Below are positions 50,640 through 59,203 of a stretch of 64,000 nt of DNA, piece after piece (the stretch's first letter is position 1; every line of letters starts with the position of its first letter). The notes under the pieces were generated by a model, which was not told the DNA's origin, did no database searches, and saw nothing but the letters and a program-made list of their open reading frames with translations. Origin of the DNA: Moraxellaceae bacterium AER2_44_116 (GTDB lineage: Bacteria > Pseudomonadota > Gammaproteobacteria > Pseudomonadales > Moraxellaceae); contig VIAD01000001.1 in assembly GCA_006546595.1 (NCBI GenBank), positions 490,596 to 554,595 on the forward strand, written 5' to 3'. The position numbers and the translations under genes were made by a program.

Positions 50640-52100
50640 ATGATGGCTTCCTGTATAGACACGTTAATCATCGGCAGTGGTTTTGGCGGCGCAGTGGTTG
50701 CGGCTCGTTTGGTAGAAGCAGGACAAAAAGTCACGTTATTGGAACGCGGCGCTTGGCGAGAAACGGCTGCACTCAAAGATTATCCCTTAACACAACGTGC
50801 CCCATTACCACACGGTAAATACTTTGCCAGTCATTTGTTACGTCAAGTCAGTGTTGGTGGTGGATTGGTGCAACGAAAAGTGCTGAACACAAATGGCTTA
50901 TTTGATATTCATTATGATAAAGGCATGACCAGTATTTGTTCATCGGGTGTCGGTGGCGGTAGTCATGTCTATTTGGCGATGAATACGCGTCCCCTGTTAG
51001 CGAATTATTGGGATAATCGAGCCAATGGTCTGAGTGCCGACAACATGGAAGCGCACTACCAATGGATACTCTCACGCATGGGGTCTAGACCTGCTCAAGA
51101 ATCCGATAATATTGTCAATTTAGTGCCGCAGCGTCTAGGTGATCATCCTGCCTTGGATACCAAGATTGAGCAACCCGCTTTGGGTTTTCGTTTTGGTCAT
51201 GCCTATGCTAACAATGCCTTTTTAGGTGATGCCGACAGCCATAAAGTCACGCTGGATAGTTTATTACTTGCGCCATTATTAACCAAAGGCTTAACCGTTT
51301 ACGCTCAACATGAATGTTTAACGATTCATCAGCAACAGACAGGCTATCGGGTAGAGGTATTTGACCACAGCGAACAAAAATATCGGTTTTTATTGGCTAA
51401 ACGAGTTGTGATTGCCGCAGGTACACTCAACAGCTTGCGGCTATTATTTCGGTCTCAGGCATTGGGTGGTTTGGCGCAGATGCCTGCCTTGGGCAAGGGC
51501 TTTTCGGGTAATGGCGATGTCTTTGCTTTATGGCAAGCAGGCTCAAAAGGCGATGATTTTAGAACAGGAACACCCACTTTAGGACGTTTTAAGCTACGTG
51601 GTTTGCCTGATAGTCCGATGCTGTATGCCTTAGGTATCAATGGCATAGACCAAATCCCTTTGTTGCCTGCTTTTTTGCGACGTTCTGCTAAATCTTGGTT
51701 AGCCTTAGTGGGCATGGGGAATGACGAAGCCAATGGTCGGGTCACATGGCGTAATGACGAGTTACATATTAATTATCAACAAGCAAAAAATCCCATTCTC
51801 GCGCATATCTATCACGCCTTAGATTTACTCAGTCAACACGATAAAAAACGGGTGTGGTTTCTGCCGCAACGGGCAATCACTGTCCATCCTCTCGGCGGAG
51901 CGCGTGTTGGCAATCATCAGCAAGATAGCGTCGTTAACGCAAAAGGCCAAGTACACGGCCATCGCCATTTATACGTCAGTGACGGTAGTGCCTTACCCGC
52001 CGCAACTGGCAGTCCACCCTCTATGACCATTGCCGCATGGGCAAGTCATGTTAGCCAACATATTTTAAGTGAGATTAAAAACCATGAAACAGACATTTAA
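50640..52100 (+). CDS. GMC family FAD-dependent oxidoreductase (cholesterol-oxidase-like group)
   Basis: The 486-residue flavoenzyme has the N-terminal FAD motif IIGSGFGGAVVAARL, a VGGGSHVYLAMN segment, and a middle FAD contact VVIAAGTLNSLRLL. It has the C-terminal GMC signature with HPLGGARVG and VSDGSALPAATGSPPSMTIAA, which carries the catalytic histidine region. The group oxidises alcohol groups, often of sterols or long-chain alcohols. The substrate here is unknown. It overlaps the following AhpD-like gene by 17 bases. Confidence 0.88.
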   Translation: MMASCIDTLIIGSGFGGAVVAARLVEAGQKVTLLERGAWRETAALKDYPLTQRAPLPHGKYFASHLLRQVSVGGGLVQRKVLNTNGLFDIHYDKGMTSICSSGVGGGSHVYLAMNTRPLLANYWDNRANGLSADNMEAHYQWILSRMGSRPAQESDNIVNLVPQRLGDHPALDTKIEQPALGFRFGHAYANNAFLGDADSHKVTLDSLLLAPLLTKGLTVYAQHECLTIHQQQTGYRVEVFDHSEQKYRFLLAKRVVIAAGTLNSLRLLFRSQALGGLAQMPALGKGFSGNGDVFALWQAGSKGDDFRTGTPTLGRFKLRGLPDSPMLYALGINGIDQIPLLPAFLRRSAKSWLALVGMGNDEANGRVTWRNDELHINYQQAKNPILAHIYHALDLLSQHDKKRVWFLPQRAITVHPLGGARVGNHQQDSVVNAKGQVHGHRHLYVSDGSALPAATGSPPSMTIAAWASHVSQHILSEIKNHETDI

Positions 52101-52677
52101 TAAACGTACCTTTGATATGCCGTTATTGGTCAAAAGTGCCGCAATGGCCGTGGTATCTGCACCACGAATCGTCATGGCATTAAGAAAACCTACTATGTCA
52201 CGGGCATTACAAGAGCAAGTAATGCTCGCGGTGACATCGGTCAACGATTGCCGTTATTGTGACTGGGTGCATACAGGTTTAGCGTTAGAGGAAGGTGTCA
52301 ACATCGAAGAGTTAGCAGGCTTATTAAACCACGACGCGCCGCAGCCGCCAGACACGCAAGAGGCTGTCGCCATTTTGTTTGCCCAACATTTTGCAGATAC
52401 GCTTCGCCAACCCTCAACGCAAGCACAACAACGTTTAGCTGACACCTTTTCAGATCGTCAGCAACAAGAGATTTTGGCATTTATACACGCTATTTATTTT
52501 GCCAATTTATCGGGAAACTCTTTTGATGCGCTCATTGCTCGACTCAAGGGCGACAAAATAGAAAATGGTCATTTAGTGGCCGAAACCATCGCAAGTATGT
52601 TGTCTGCGCCAGTGTTAATGGGTATTTGGTTAAAAGGTCAAAATGCTAAAACTAGACCATTGGCAAGATTATATTAA
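52084..52677 (+). CDS. Carboxymuconolactone decarboxylase / AhpD-like protein
   Basis: The 197-residue helical protein has the AhpD redox motif in VNDCRYCDWVHT (C-x2-C-x3-H, about 56-65), suggesting thiol-dependent peroxidase or related chemistry. It overlaps the GMC oxidoreductase gene by 17 bases, so the two are translationally coupled. GMC oxidases usually make hydrogen peroxide, and an AhpD-like partner would suit peroxide removal (inference). The ATG at 52084 is preferred over an upstream one inside the GMC gene. Confidence 0.85.
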   Translation: MKQTFNKRTFDMPLLVKSAAMAVVSAPRIVMALRKPTMSRALQEQVMLAVTSVNDCRYCDWVHTGLALEEGVNIEELAGLLNHDAPQPPDTQEAVAILFAQHFADTLRQPSTQAQQRLADTFSDRQQQEILAFIHAIYFANLSGNSFDALIARLKGDKIENGHLVAETIASMLSAPVLMGIWLKGQNAKTRPLARLY

Positions 52678-52711
52678 ATTGAAGGGGCGCGATGATTGCG
52701 CCCCTTCAATT
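52677..52711 (+). repeat. Palindrome related to family C (copy 4), possible terminator
   Basis: A perfect 14-bp inverted repeat (52677-52690 with 52698-52711), with core GAAGGGGCGC, starts at the AhpD-like gene's stop codon and ends before the convergent hydrolase. It may act as a two-way terminator. Confidence 0.75.
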
Positions 52712-52742
52712 ACCAAATAGTTTTAATGTGTTCACGCATCAT

Positions 52743-53660
52743 TTAATGCCCCGCCAAAAACCGTCCAAACTCACGAACAAATTTAATCGGCTCATCAAGC
52801 AACGGCATATGCCCCGATTGATGAAAGTGCACTGTTTTCACTGCTTTTTGAACCATATCCACCATCGCTAACTGACCTTGTGGTGGATACATCGTAGACT
52901 TCATGCCCGTAAAAACCGTCATCGGTGTGCTTAAATTCGCTAAACTGGCTCTAAAGTCGTAAGGCATCTCTAAATAAGCCTGCATACAAACCAAATAATT
53001 CCACCAACTACCTTTAGTCGGAACAACTAATGATGCCGCTTTTTCGCTTTTAAACGAAAATTGCACCAACTTTTTATGGCTGGGTTTAGATAAAGCGTGT
53101 TGAAAAAAAGATGACAAAATACCGCGCATTTGTGTGCGTAACGGGCTTGGAATTTGCTGAAAACCATGCTCTTGATAGGGGGATATTGCCGTAACTAATG
53201 CTCGAAACTGCGCAAACAATTCATCTTGCTGCTCACCAAATAAGCCATGTTGCCAATCATCGGTATTACAGGGTGCTGGCGATTGGTCGATATGTAAATA
53301 ACGGGCTACTTTTGCCCATGACCGCCCTTGTTGCTGCCATTTTAAGGAGGTTAACGCCCCCATCGAAATGCCCGCGACCAAAAAATCATCTAAGTTAAAA
53401 TGCGCGACTAAGTGTTCTAAATCATCAACATAATTCGCTAAAGCATCAGCTTGATTAAAAGGAATACCGTGAGCATGACCAAAACCACGAAAATGCGGTA
53501 AATAAAATTGAAATTTATGGCAATACGGCAATACAAAAGGTAGCCATAACGCTGCATCCATACCAAAACCATGCAGCATCAAGACAGGCTGGCCACGACC
53601 AATCACATAGACCGGTAATTCATAGCCATCATCCAGCTTTACATAATGGAGCATTTTCAT
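52743..53660 (-). CDS. Alpha/beta hydrolase
   Basis: The 305-residue protein has the alpha/beta hydrolase core. It has a LMLHGFGMDAALW oxyanion segment, the nucleophile elbow VAGISMGALTS (serine in GISMG), a late acid in VFTGMKS and a catalytic histidine in HFHQSGHMPLL. No signal peptide is seen. It is most like small esterases or meta-cleavage hydrolases, but the substrate cannot be told. It is followed upstream by the quinone reductase gene in the same direction. Confidence 0.83.
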   Translation of the reverse strand: MKMLHYVKLDDGYELPVYVIGRGQPVLMLHGFGMDAALWLPFVLPYCHKFQFYLPHFRGFGHAHGIPFNQADALANYVDDLEHLVAHFNLDDFLVAGISMGALTSLKWQQQGRSWAKVARYLHIDQSPAPCNTDDWQHGLFGEQQDELFAQFRALVTAISPYQEHGFQQIPSPLRTQMRGILSSFFQHALSKPSHKKLVQFSFKSEKAASLVVPTKGSWWNYLVCMQAYLEMPYDFRASLANLSTPMTVFTGMKSTMYPPQGQLAMVDMVQKAVKTVHFHQSGHMPLLDEPIKFVREFGRFLAGH

Positions 53661-53688
53661 CGTGATTAACTCGTTGTTTTAATGGCTA

Positions 53689-54390
53689 TTACTTTGGATA
53701 CAACTTGCCATCAAACTCGTCCATGTGCGGATAACGTAATGGTGTTAGGTCATCCAAATTAGCCAAGTAATTTTTATAATCGACCAAAATCTGTTCTCGC
53801 GCTTCTTGGCTAATATAAGGCACATGATAGCCAATAAAGGGAGGCAATACGTCCAAGCCCACATAAGCCAATGTCCCACGTAACAACGGACGCAACATAC
53901 CATCGACTAACTCACCATGAATGGCGTTTTCACCAAACATGTGCTCACGACCACCTAAGGTTAATGTCACTAAGGCTTTTTTGCCTTTTAAGCCACCTTG
54001 GTCATAAAAACGCATCCCGCCATAACACACGCCCGAAATAAGTACACGGTCAATCCAACCTTTCATAATGGCAGGAACTGAAAACCAAAATAACGGGAAA
54101 TTTAAAATCAACAAATCCGCTTTTTGCAACTTAGCAATTTCAATAGCAATGTCAGGTGCAATCGCTTGTTTATCAAAGTTATAACGTTGCTCTAAAGCAT
54201 AGACTAAATAATCAGGGCTTTTACGCTCGGCAAAATCGTCGGCAGAAGCAACAGGATTCCAATTCATCTCATATAAATCAGACACTTCAACACTATGCCC
54301 TGCTTGCGTAAATTGCTCTTTGGCGAGAGCCATTAACGCACTATTAAATGACTTTGCTTCAGGATGGGCATGGACAATTAAAACATTCAT
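53689..54390 (-). CDS. NAD(P)H:quinone reductase, flavodoxin-like fold
   Basis: The 233-residue protein belongs to the NQO1/KefF-YabF flavodoxin_2 family. Seen are the N-terminal VLIVHAHPEAKSFNSALM, LNFPLFWFSVPAIMKGWIDRVL (quinone site region) and GGREHMFG motifs. These enzymes reduce quinones by two electrons with FAD or FMN. It lies 28 bases upstream of the hydrolase and is likely cotranscribed with it. It is divergent from the crotonase gene. Confidence 0.9.
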   Translation of the reverse strand: MNVLIVHAHPEAKSFNSALMALAKEQFTQAGHSVEVSDLYEMNWNPVASADDFAERKSPDYLVYALEQRYNFDKQAIAPDIAIEIAKLQKADLLILNFPLFWFSVPAIMKGWIDRVLISGVCYGGMRFYDQGGLKGKKALVTLTLGGREHMFGENAIHGELVDGMLRPLLRGTLAYVGLDVLPPFIGYHVPYISQEAREQILVDYKNYLANLDDLTPLRYPHMDEFDGKLYPK

Positions 54391-54492
54391 CAGGTAATCT
54401 CAATAGCCTTAAAAATAATGGCTTGATTTCAGCACGAAAGTACCAGTATAAGCAACTACCTCCCATTTTTCTGAAACAATGAGAACAACAAC

Positions 54493-55368
54493 ATGAGCTA
54501 TCAAACCATTCTTTACCAAATTTCTGACCGCATTTTAACCATTTCTCTCAATCGTCCCGAACAAATGAATGCGTTTACTGTTGAAATGGCCAACGAACTC
54601 GAACATGCATTTTATCGTGCCAGTGATGATGATGAAGTTGCCGCCATTGTCGTGACAGGCTCAGGTAAAGCCTTTTGTGCAGGCATGGATTTAAGCAAAG
54701 AAGGCAATGTTTTTGGTTTGAATGAAAGCTTGCACCCTACTCTTGATGACATGGAAAATCGTTTAACGGATGAAGCCATTCATGCAGGTGTGCGCGACAC
54801 GGGTGGCCGTGTGACTTTAGCCATTTTTGAATGTAAAAAACCTGTCATTGCTGCTATTAATGGCGCAGCCGTCGGCATTGGCGCAACCATGACACTTGCT
54901 ATGGATATTCGTTTAGCTTCTGAAAAAGCGCGGATTGGTTTTGTCTTTGGCAAAATTGGCATTACGCCAGAAGCCTGTTCAAGCTGGTTTTTACCACGTA
55001 TTGTTGGTATTAGTCAGGCTTTAGAATGGGTCTATAGTGGCGATATTTTAACGCCTGCTGAAGCCTTGCACGGTCGTTTAATTAAAGCTGTTTACTCACC
55101 CGAAGAACTCTTAAACGAAGCCTATAAACTGGCGCATAAATTTGTTGATAATCGCTCGCCCGTTGCTGTCGCGTTAGCTCGACAACTGATGTACCGTAAT
55201 AGTGCAGAAAACCACCCCATTGAAGCCCATAAATCGGACTCGTTAGCGATGTTTTACACCAGTGTGGGTGACGGTAAAGAAGGCATTAAATCCTTTTTAG
55301 AAAAACGTGCGCCTGACTATCAAAGTAAAGCGAGCAAAATGCCGCCGTTTTATCCGTGGTGGAAGTAG
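54493..55368 (+). CDS. Enoyl-CoA hydratase/isomerase family protein (crotonase fold), 291 aa
   Basis: The protein has the crotonase fold with an N-terminal ILTISLNRPEQMNAF segment, a GSGKAFCAGMDLS oxyanion hole, and AINGAAVGIGATMTLAMDIRLAS followed by a GITPEACSSWFLPRIVG region. The last carries the position equivalent to the second catalytic glutamate of hydratases. It is longer than average, with an insert at about 75-100. It likely acts on acyl-CoA in fatty acid or aromatic acid degradation, but the exact substrate is unknown. Confidence 0.9.
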   Translation: MSYQTILYQISDRILTISLNRPEQMNAFTVEMANELEHAFYRASDDDEVAAIVVTGSGKAFCAGMDLSKEGNVFGLNESLHPTLDDMENRLTDEAIHAGVRDTGGRVTLAIFECKKPVIAAINGAAVGIGATMTLAMDIRLASEKARIGFVFGKIGITPEACSSWFLPRIVGISQALEWVYSGDILTPAEALHGRLIKAVYSPEELLNEAYKLAHKFVDNRSPVAVALARQLMYRNSAENHPIEAHKSDSLAMFYTSVGDGKEGIKSFLEKRAPDYQSKASKMPPFYPWWK

Positions 55369-55383
55369 TTATAAATATGATAT

Positions 55384-55403
55384 GGGCGTGATGAATCACG
55401 CCC
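55384..55403. repeat. Short palindrome between convergent crotonase genes, family C-like
   Basis: GGGCGTGAT (55384-55392) and ATCACGCCC (55395-55403) form a perfect 9-bp stem with a 2-base loop between the two gene ends. Confidence 0.65.
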
Positions 55404-55410
55404 TTACGTT

Positions 55411-56079
55411 TTAATGAGCAAACGCTTCTAAGGCATTGCGCCAGCGACGTTTAATCAAGGTGTAAGTTTGACGGTCTTTTTTAGCTAATTCGGCTGCCCA
55501 TGCCATTGTTGTCGGTAACAATTCGGCTTCGCCCAAGGCTTTATCAACCACACCCGCTTTTACTGCTTCTTCACCACCCAACGCTAAACCTGTACTTGCC
55601 ATTTGCCACGCGACTTGTGGATTTGGCAACAAACGAACAATTTCGGTCATAATCGGGGTGAATGGTATTTTAATATCGACTTCAGGAAAACAAAAACGAC
55701 CTCTATCGGCACGCATCGTTCTAAAATCACAGGCAGCGGCAATCAATGCACCACCTGCATAGGCATGACCACTTAAACATGCAATAGTAGGCAATGGGAA
55801 ACGCGCCAAACGCAGTAATAAACGGTCTAAACGTGGCGCAAATTCAGAGACTAAATACGGCATCCCCCCTTTTTCTTGCACAAAATTAAGGTCAATGCCA
55901 TTGCTCCAAAACTTTGGATCACTACTGGTAATGACTAATGCACCTTTGCCTTCGGTATGTTCAATGGTATCTAAAGCGGCTTGAAACTCGGCCAACATAT
56001 CGTCGTTTAGACGATTTTCGCCGTTACAGAGGCTAAGATTCCAGACCAGACCTTCACGAGTCAACGTCAAATACGCCAT
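55411..56079 (-). CDS. Enoyl-CoA hydratase/isomerase family protein (crotonase fold), 222 aa
   Basis: This shorter crotonase-fold protein has the LTREGLVWNLSL start, the ITSSDPKFWSNGIDLNF oxyanion segment, and CLSGHAYAGGALIAAACDFRTMR. The position usually filled by a catalytic acid reads FPEVDIKIPFTPIM, close to delta3,delta2-enoyl-CoA isomerase-like proteins. The ATG at 56079 follows a GGAG site; an upstream ATG (56094) lacks one. It is convergent with the other crotonase gene, so they are not an operon. Confidence 0.88.
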   Translation of the reverse strand: MAYLTLTREGLVWNLSLCNGENRLNDDMLAEFQAALDTIEHTEGKGALVITSSDPKFWSNGIDLNFVQEKGGMPYLVSEFAPRLDRLLLRLARFPLPTIACLSGHAYAGGALIAAACDFRTMRADRGRFCFPEVDIKIPFTPIMTEIVRLLPNPQVAWQMASTGLALGGEEAVKAGVVDKALGEAELLPTTMAWAAELAKKDRQTYTLIKRRWRNALEAFAH

Positions 56080-56196
56080 AATAGTTTGCTCCATAATGTT
56101 GTTAGATTAAGTGGCCGTTATCTTAATAGGTTATTGAGAATTAAACGACTAGCAGATGGGACTTACCATTCACGTCATTCGGCATTTGAAGAAAAT

Positions 56197-56493
56197 ATGC
56201 AAGAAAACACACCATCTTTGTTAAAATCTTCATGGTTCGTTTATCTACTACGCTGTGCCGACAACACCCTTTATACAGGTATTACCACTGACTTAAAACG
56301 TCGCCTAGATGAACATAATGGTGAAAACAACAGTAATAAAGGCGCACGCTATACTCGTCATCGTCGGCCAGTCAGTTTAGTTTATAGCGAAACCCTCTCT
56401 ACCCGTGCCAACGCAAGCCAACGCGAATACGCTATTAAACAACTCTCTCGCAAGGCCAAAGAGCAACTCATTAGCGCATCTTCTCGTCTCTGA
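56197..56493 (+). CDS. GIY-YIG nuclease superfamily protein, YhbQ-like
   Basis: The 98-residue protein has a full GIY-YIG domain with the paired VYLLRC and YTGIT strands and a conserved arginine in DLKRRLDEHN. The ARYTRHRRPVSLVY stretch and a final Glu in QREYAIKQ complete the domain. YhbQ-type proteins are small nuclease-fold proteins of uncertain function. The ATG at 56197 gives the family length. The longer reading frame from 56086 adds no conserved sequence. Confidence 0.9.
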   Translation: MQENTPSLLKSSWFVYLLRCADNTLYTGITTDLKRRLDEHNGENNSNKGARYTRHRRPVSLVYSETLSTRANASQREYAIKQLSRKAKEQLISASSRL

Positions 56494-56517
56494 TGAACTG
56501 AAAAAATATTACCATAT

Positions 56518-56546
56518 TTGACATAAAATCAAATAATAAGTAATAT
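56518..56546 (+). promoter_or_regulatory. Sigma-70 promoter of the fatty acid desaturase gene
   Basis: A perfect TTGACA (56518-56523) is separated by 17 bases from TAATAT (56541-56546), 24 bases before the desaturase ATG. Confidence 0.65.
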
Positions 56547-56569
56547 TATTAAAACAGAGAGAAAAAATC

Positions 56570-57535
56570 ATGACGACATTCAAACTTGACCCTGCTGTTC
56601 GTGCCGAGTTAACGAAAAAATCCAACCTCATGGGCAGCATTGCGCTGGCTAAAGATTGGGGTTTGATTGTGTTTGCTTTTGGCTTGAGTCTGCTTTGGCC
56701 TAATCCTATTACTTTTTTAATCTCAATTATTTTGTTGGCAGGTGCACAAGTAGGATTGTCGATTTTGATGCACGATGCGGCTCATCGTGCGGTATTCACC
56801 AACGAGAAAGTGAATGATTTTATCGGTGAATATTTATGTGCATTACCGACTTTTAATAGTTTGGCGGGTTATCGGGCTTATCACATGGCACATCATCGTT
56901 TGGCAGGTACGGTTGATGACCCCGATTTGCACATGACCAAACAATACCCTGTCAGTAAAGCAAGTTTACAACGCAAGCTATTGCGCGACATCAGTGGACT
57001 TTCAGGGCTTAAAAGCTTCATTGGTTTATTGGGGATGAAATGTGGTTATTGGCAATACAAACTCAACGGCTTAACTGACCTTGTGGTTTACGAAAAACCA
57101 CAAACCACTTTAGACCATGTTAAAATATTCATTAAAAATAATGGCTTGGTATCCATTGGCTGGCAAGTGGCTATGTGGGCTGTATTATATAGTATGGGAC
57201 ATGGCTTATATTTTTTGTTGTGGGTTGCCGCTTATTTAATCCCCTTCCCATTATTTTTGCGTGTTCGCCAAATTGCTGACCATGCGGTAGTAGAAGATAT
57301 GTTAAGCACCAACCCTCTACTTCATGCCCGCAGCTCAAAAGCAAATTGGATTGAAAAACTACTGATCTCGCCCCATCATGAGCATTACCATTTAGAGCAT
57401 CATTTTTTAGCAACTGCACCAAGCTGGAACTTGCCGAAACTACACGCGATTTTAATTAAAGAAGGTCTGATTCCTAAAGCCAATCAAGCCAGTAGTATTT
57501 TTGATGTCTTGCGTCGGGCAACAACTAAACAATAA
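56570..57535 (+). CDS. Membrane fatty acid desaturase
   Basis: The 321-residue protein has several membrane helices and the three histidine boxes of di-iron desaturases: HDAAH (68-72), HMAHH (105-109) and a closing HHEHYHLEHH (about 265-274). These would bind two irons that introduce a double bond into acyl chains (or act on a related lipid). Regiospecificity cannot be predicted. It has its own promoter. A PaaX-like regulator follows 87 bases downstream, across a family C repeat. Confidence 0.9.
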   Translation: MTTFKLDPAVRAELTKKSNLMGSIALAKDWGLIVFAFGLSLLWPNPITFLISIILLAGAQVGLSILMHDAAHRAVFTNEKVNDFIGEYLCALPTFNSLAGYRAYHMAHHRLAGTVDDPDLHMTKQYPVSKASLQRKLLRDISGLSGLKSFIGLLGMKCGYWQYKLNGLTDLVVYEKPQTTLDHVKIFIKNNGLVSIGWQVAMWAVLYSMGHGLYFLLWVAAYLIPFPLFLRVRQIADHAVVEDMLSTNPLLHARSSKANWIEKLLISPHHEHYHLEHHFLATAPSWNLPKLHAILIKEGLIPKANQASSIFDVLRRATTKQ

Positions 57536-57540
57536 CACCT

Positions 57541-57606
57541 GAGGGGCGAATTTATTCGCCCACATTGCCTATATTTGAGTTGAAAGGCGGATAAATCCGC
57601 CCCTAC
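57541..57606. repeat. Dispersed palindromic repeat, family C copy 3
   Basis: GAGGGGCGAATTTAT (57541-57555) pairs with ATAAATCCGCCCCTAC (57591-57606), with an internal hairpin. The ends match the element at 15881-15976, but the interior is shorter (66 against 96 bases). Confidence 0.85.
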
Positions 57607-57622
57607 AAGGATACATTTCCGT

Positions 57623-58408
57623 ATGAAAGCCAACGCCAAGCATTTGATTTTAGATTTATTATTGGCGTTTGATGAAGCGTTATCGGCTAAAGATGCCATT
57701 GCCGCCTGCCAATTATTTGGCGTCAGTGACAATAGCGTGCGCGTGGCATTGGCACGACTATCAGCAGAAGGTTTAATCGAAGCGGCAGAACGAGCAACCT
57801 ATCGCTTAAGTCCCACAGCTTTAGAGTTAGCGGGTGATGTTGCCACTTGGCGAACTGCTGAACAACGTGTAAGAACTTGGAATGGCGGTTATATAGCTGT
57901 ATTTTCCGCAGGCTTAGGCCGAACCGACCGCACCGCGCTACGCAAACGTGAACGAGCCTTACAACTATTGGGTTTTAGAGAACTGTACAAAGGACTGCAT
58001 ATTCGCCCTGACAATATAGAAGATAGTATTTTGACGGTGCGTAAACGCCTCTACACTCTCGGTTTAGAACGCGAAGCAATCGTGTTTATTGCCAACCAAT
58101 TTGAAAGTCATCATGAAAGCGAAATTCATGCGTTATGGGATACCGCCGCTTTAAATAATAGCTATCTGCAACTCCACCAACAAATGACGACATGGTTAGC
58201 ACGCGCTGAAACTTTAGAACCCGAAGCCGCCGCCCGTGAATCGTTTATATTAGGTAGTAAAGCCATTAAACAAGTGGTTTTTGACCCTTTATTGCCTGAA
58301 CCTTTTGTCGATGTGGCTGCGCGTCATGCTTTTGTTGAGATGACGCGGAATTTTGACCAAGTAGGTCATAAAATTTGGCGTGATTTGGTGGGGACGAAAA
58401 AGGCTTAG
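57623..58408 (+). CDS. PaaX family transcriptional regulator
   Basis: The 261-residue protein has an N-terminal winged-helix domain (ALSAKDAIAACQLFGVSDNSVRVALARLSAEGLIEAAER, about 18-56), a central PaaX domain (about 70-150) and the PaaX C-terminal domain (about 170-260). PaaX represses phenylacetate degradation genes by sensing phenylacetyl-CoA. No paa genes are here, so the ligand and targets are open. Location next to a desaturase suggests a link to acyl-CoA or lipid control (inference). Confidence 0.88.
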   Translation: MKANAKHLILDLLLAFDEALSAKDAIAACQLFGVSDNSVRVALARLSAEGLIEAAERATYRLSPTALELAGDVATWRTAEQRVRTWNGGYIAVFSAGLGRTDRTALRKRERALQLLGFRELYKGLHIRPDNIEDSILTVRKRLYTLGLEREAIVFIANQFESHHESEIHALWDTAALNNSYLQLHQQMTTWLARAETLEPEAAARESFILGSKAIKQVVFDPLLPEPFVDVAARHAFVEMTRNFDQVGHKIWRDLVGTKKA

Positions 58409-58416
58409 TCTCAAAT

Positions 58417-58770
58417 CTACGATTTCTTCCTGCCCAAAAACACCCCTGCCACTGAATGCGTCACGGCCACAATAAGCCACGCCAACAAAGCAGACCAAAA
58501 ACCAGCAACATGAAAACCCGATAATACTGCTGCTACTAAACCTAACACGGCAGCATTAATTACAATCAAGAAAAAACCTAAGGTTAATACCGTAATCGGC
58601 AAGGTAAAAAACACCAACACAGGACGAACAAAAGTATTGGCAACACCCAATAACAAAGCAGCCCAAAACAAGGTGCTGAAATGGTCAAAACGAATACCAT
58701 CTAGCAAATAATCCGCTAAACCTAAACCACAAACACTGAGGAATAACCGTATTAACATTTGGTAAAACAT
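58417..58770 (-). CDS. Phage-holin-superfamily-IV-like (DUF360) membrane protein
   Basis: The 117-residue protein has four predicted membrane helices and the LADYLLDGIRFDHFSTLFWAALLLG and ANTFVRPVLVFFTLPITVLTLG pattern of the widespread chromosomal DUF360/holin-IV family. Despite its name the family is not a sign of prophage, and the role is unknown. The start at 58770 follows a GAG-rich site; an upstream in-frame ATG (58806) is less likely. Confidence 0.85.
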   Translation of the reverse strand: MFYQMLIRLFLSVCGLGLADYLLDGIRFDHFSTLFWAALLLGVANTFVRPVLVFFTLPITVLTLGFFLIVINAAVLGLVAAVLSGFHVAGFWSALLAWLIVAVTHSVAGVFLGRKKS

Positions 58771-58923
58771 ACTTTTCTCTAGCCTTTTAAACGTTCTTAC
58801 TTTCATTCTACACCGTCAAATTGCCCTGCTACGACTTAATAGGCAAAAACTTTCTCGGTTCTTTTCGAACTAAAAAAAATTGACAAAATATCCCTCATAA
58901 AACACACCTTAATCATCGCTCGC

Positions 58924-58954
58924 TTGCATATATACTATGGGGGGTATAGTATAT
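58924..58954 (+). promoter_or_regulatory. FrmR/CsoR-like operator overlapping a promoter
   Basis: ATATACTAT (58930-58938) and its perfect inverted copy ATAGTATAT (58946-58954) enclose GGGGGGT. AT-rich arms around a G6/C6 core are characteristic of sites bound by the CsoR/RcnR/FrmR family of tetrameric repressors. TTGCAT (58924-58929) and TAGTAT (58947-58952), 17 bases apart, could be the promoter it covers. TTGACA is also present at 58880-58885. The site lies 32 bases before the DUF2892 gene. Confidence 0.65.
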
Positions 58955-58985
58955 TAACTATAAAACCAACTAAGAGAGATTTATC

Positions 58986-59189
58986 ATGACAATTAACGCA
59001 GGTTTACGTTTAGTGGCAGGCTTCTTTGTCCTGTTGAGTGTTACATTGGGCTATTACGTCAATCCATTATGGTTTTTGTTTACAGGCTTTGTCGGTCTGA
59101 ACTTAATGCAGTCCGCCGTGACGGGTTGGTGTCCCATGTTTTGGATATTGGGCAAATTGGGCTTCAAACGTGAAGCCGTTGTCAATTAA
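58986..59189 (+). CDS. DUF2892 (YgaP-type) small membrane protein
   Basis: The 67-residue protein has two membrane helices (about 5-22 and 27-50) with the family motifs NAGLRLVAGFF, GLNLMQSAVTGWCPMFWILGKLG and the conserved WCP cysteine. The domain occurs alone or fused to rhodanese, often in operons for sulfane sulfur or heavy-metal stress. It leads an operon with the RND adaptor 14 bases downstream and is preceded by a FrmR/CsoR-like operator. A role tied to persulfide or metal stress is inferred. Confidence 0.9.
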   Translation: MTINAGLRLVAGFFVLLSVTLGYYVNPLWFLFTGFVGLNLMQSAVTGWCPMFWILGKLGFKREAVVN

Positions 59190-59203
59190 TCAGGAGAACT
59201 TCT

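Noticed and set aside
58417..58770. Prophage holin as evidence of phage DNA
   Set aside because: The DUF360/holin-IV family is common on bacterial chromosomes and no phage genes lie nearby.
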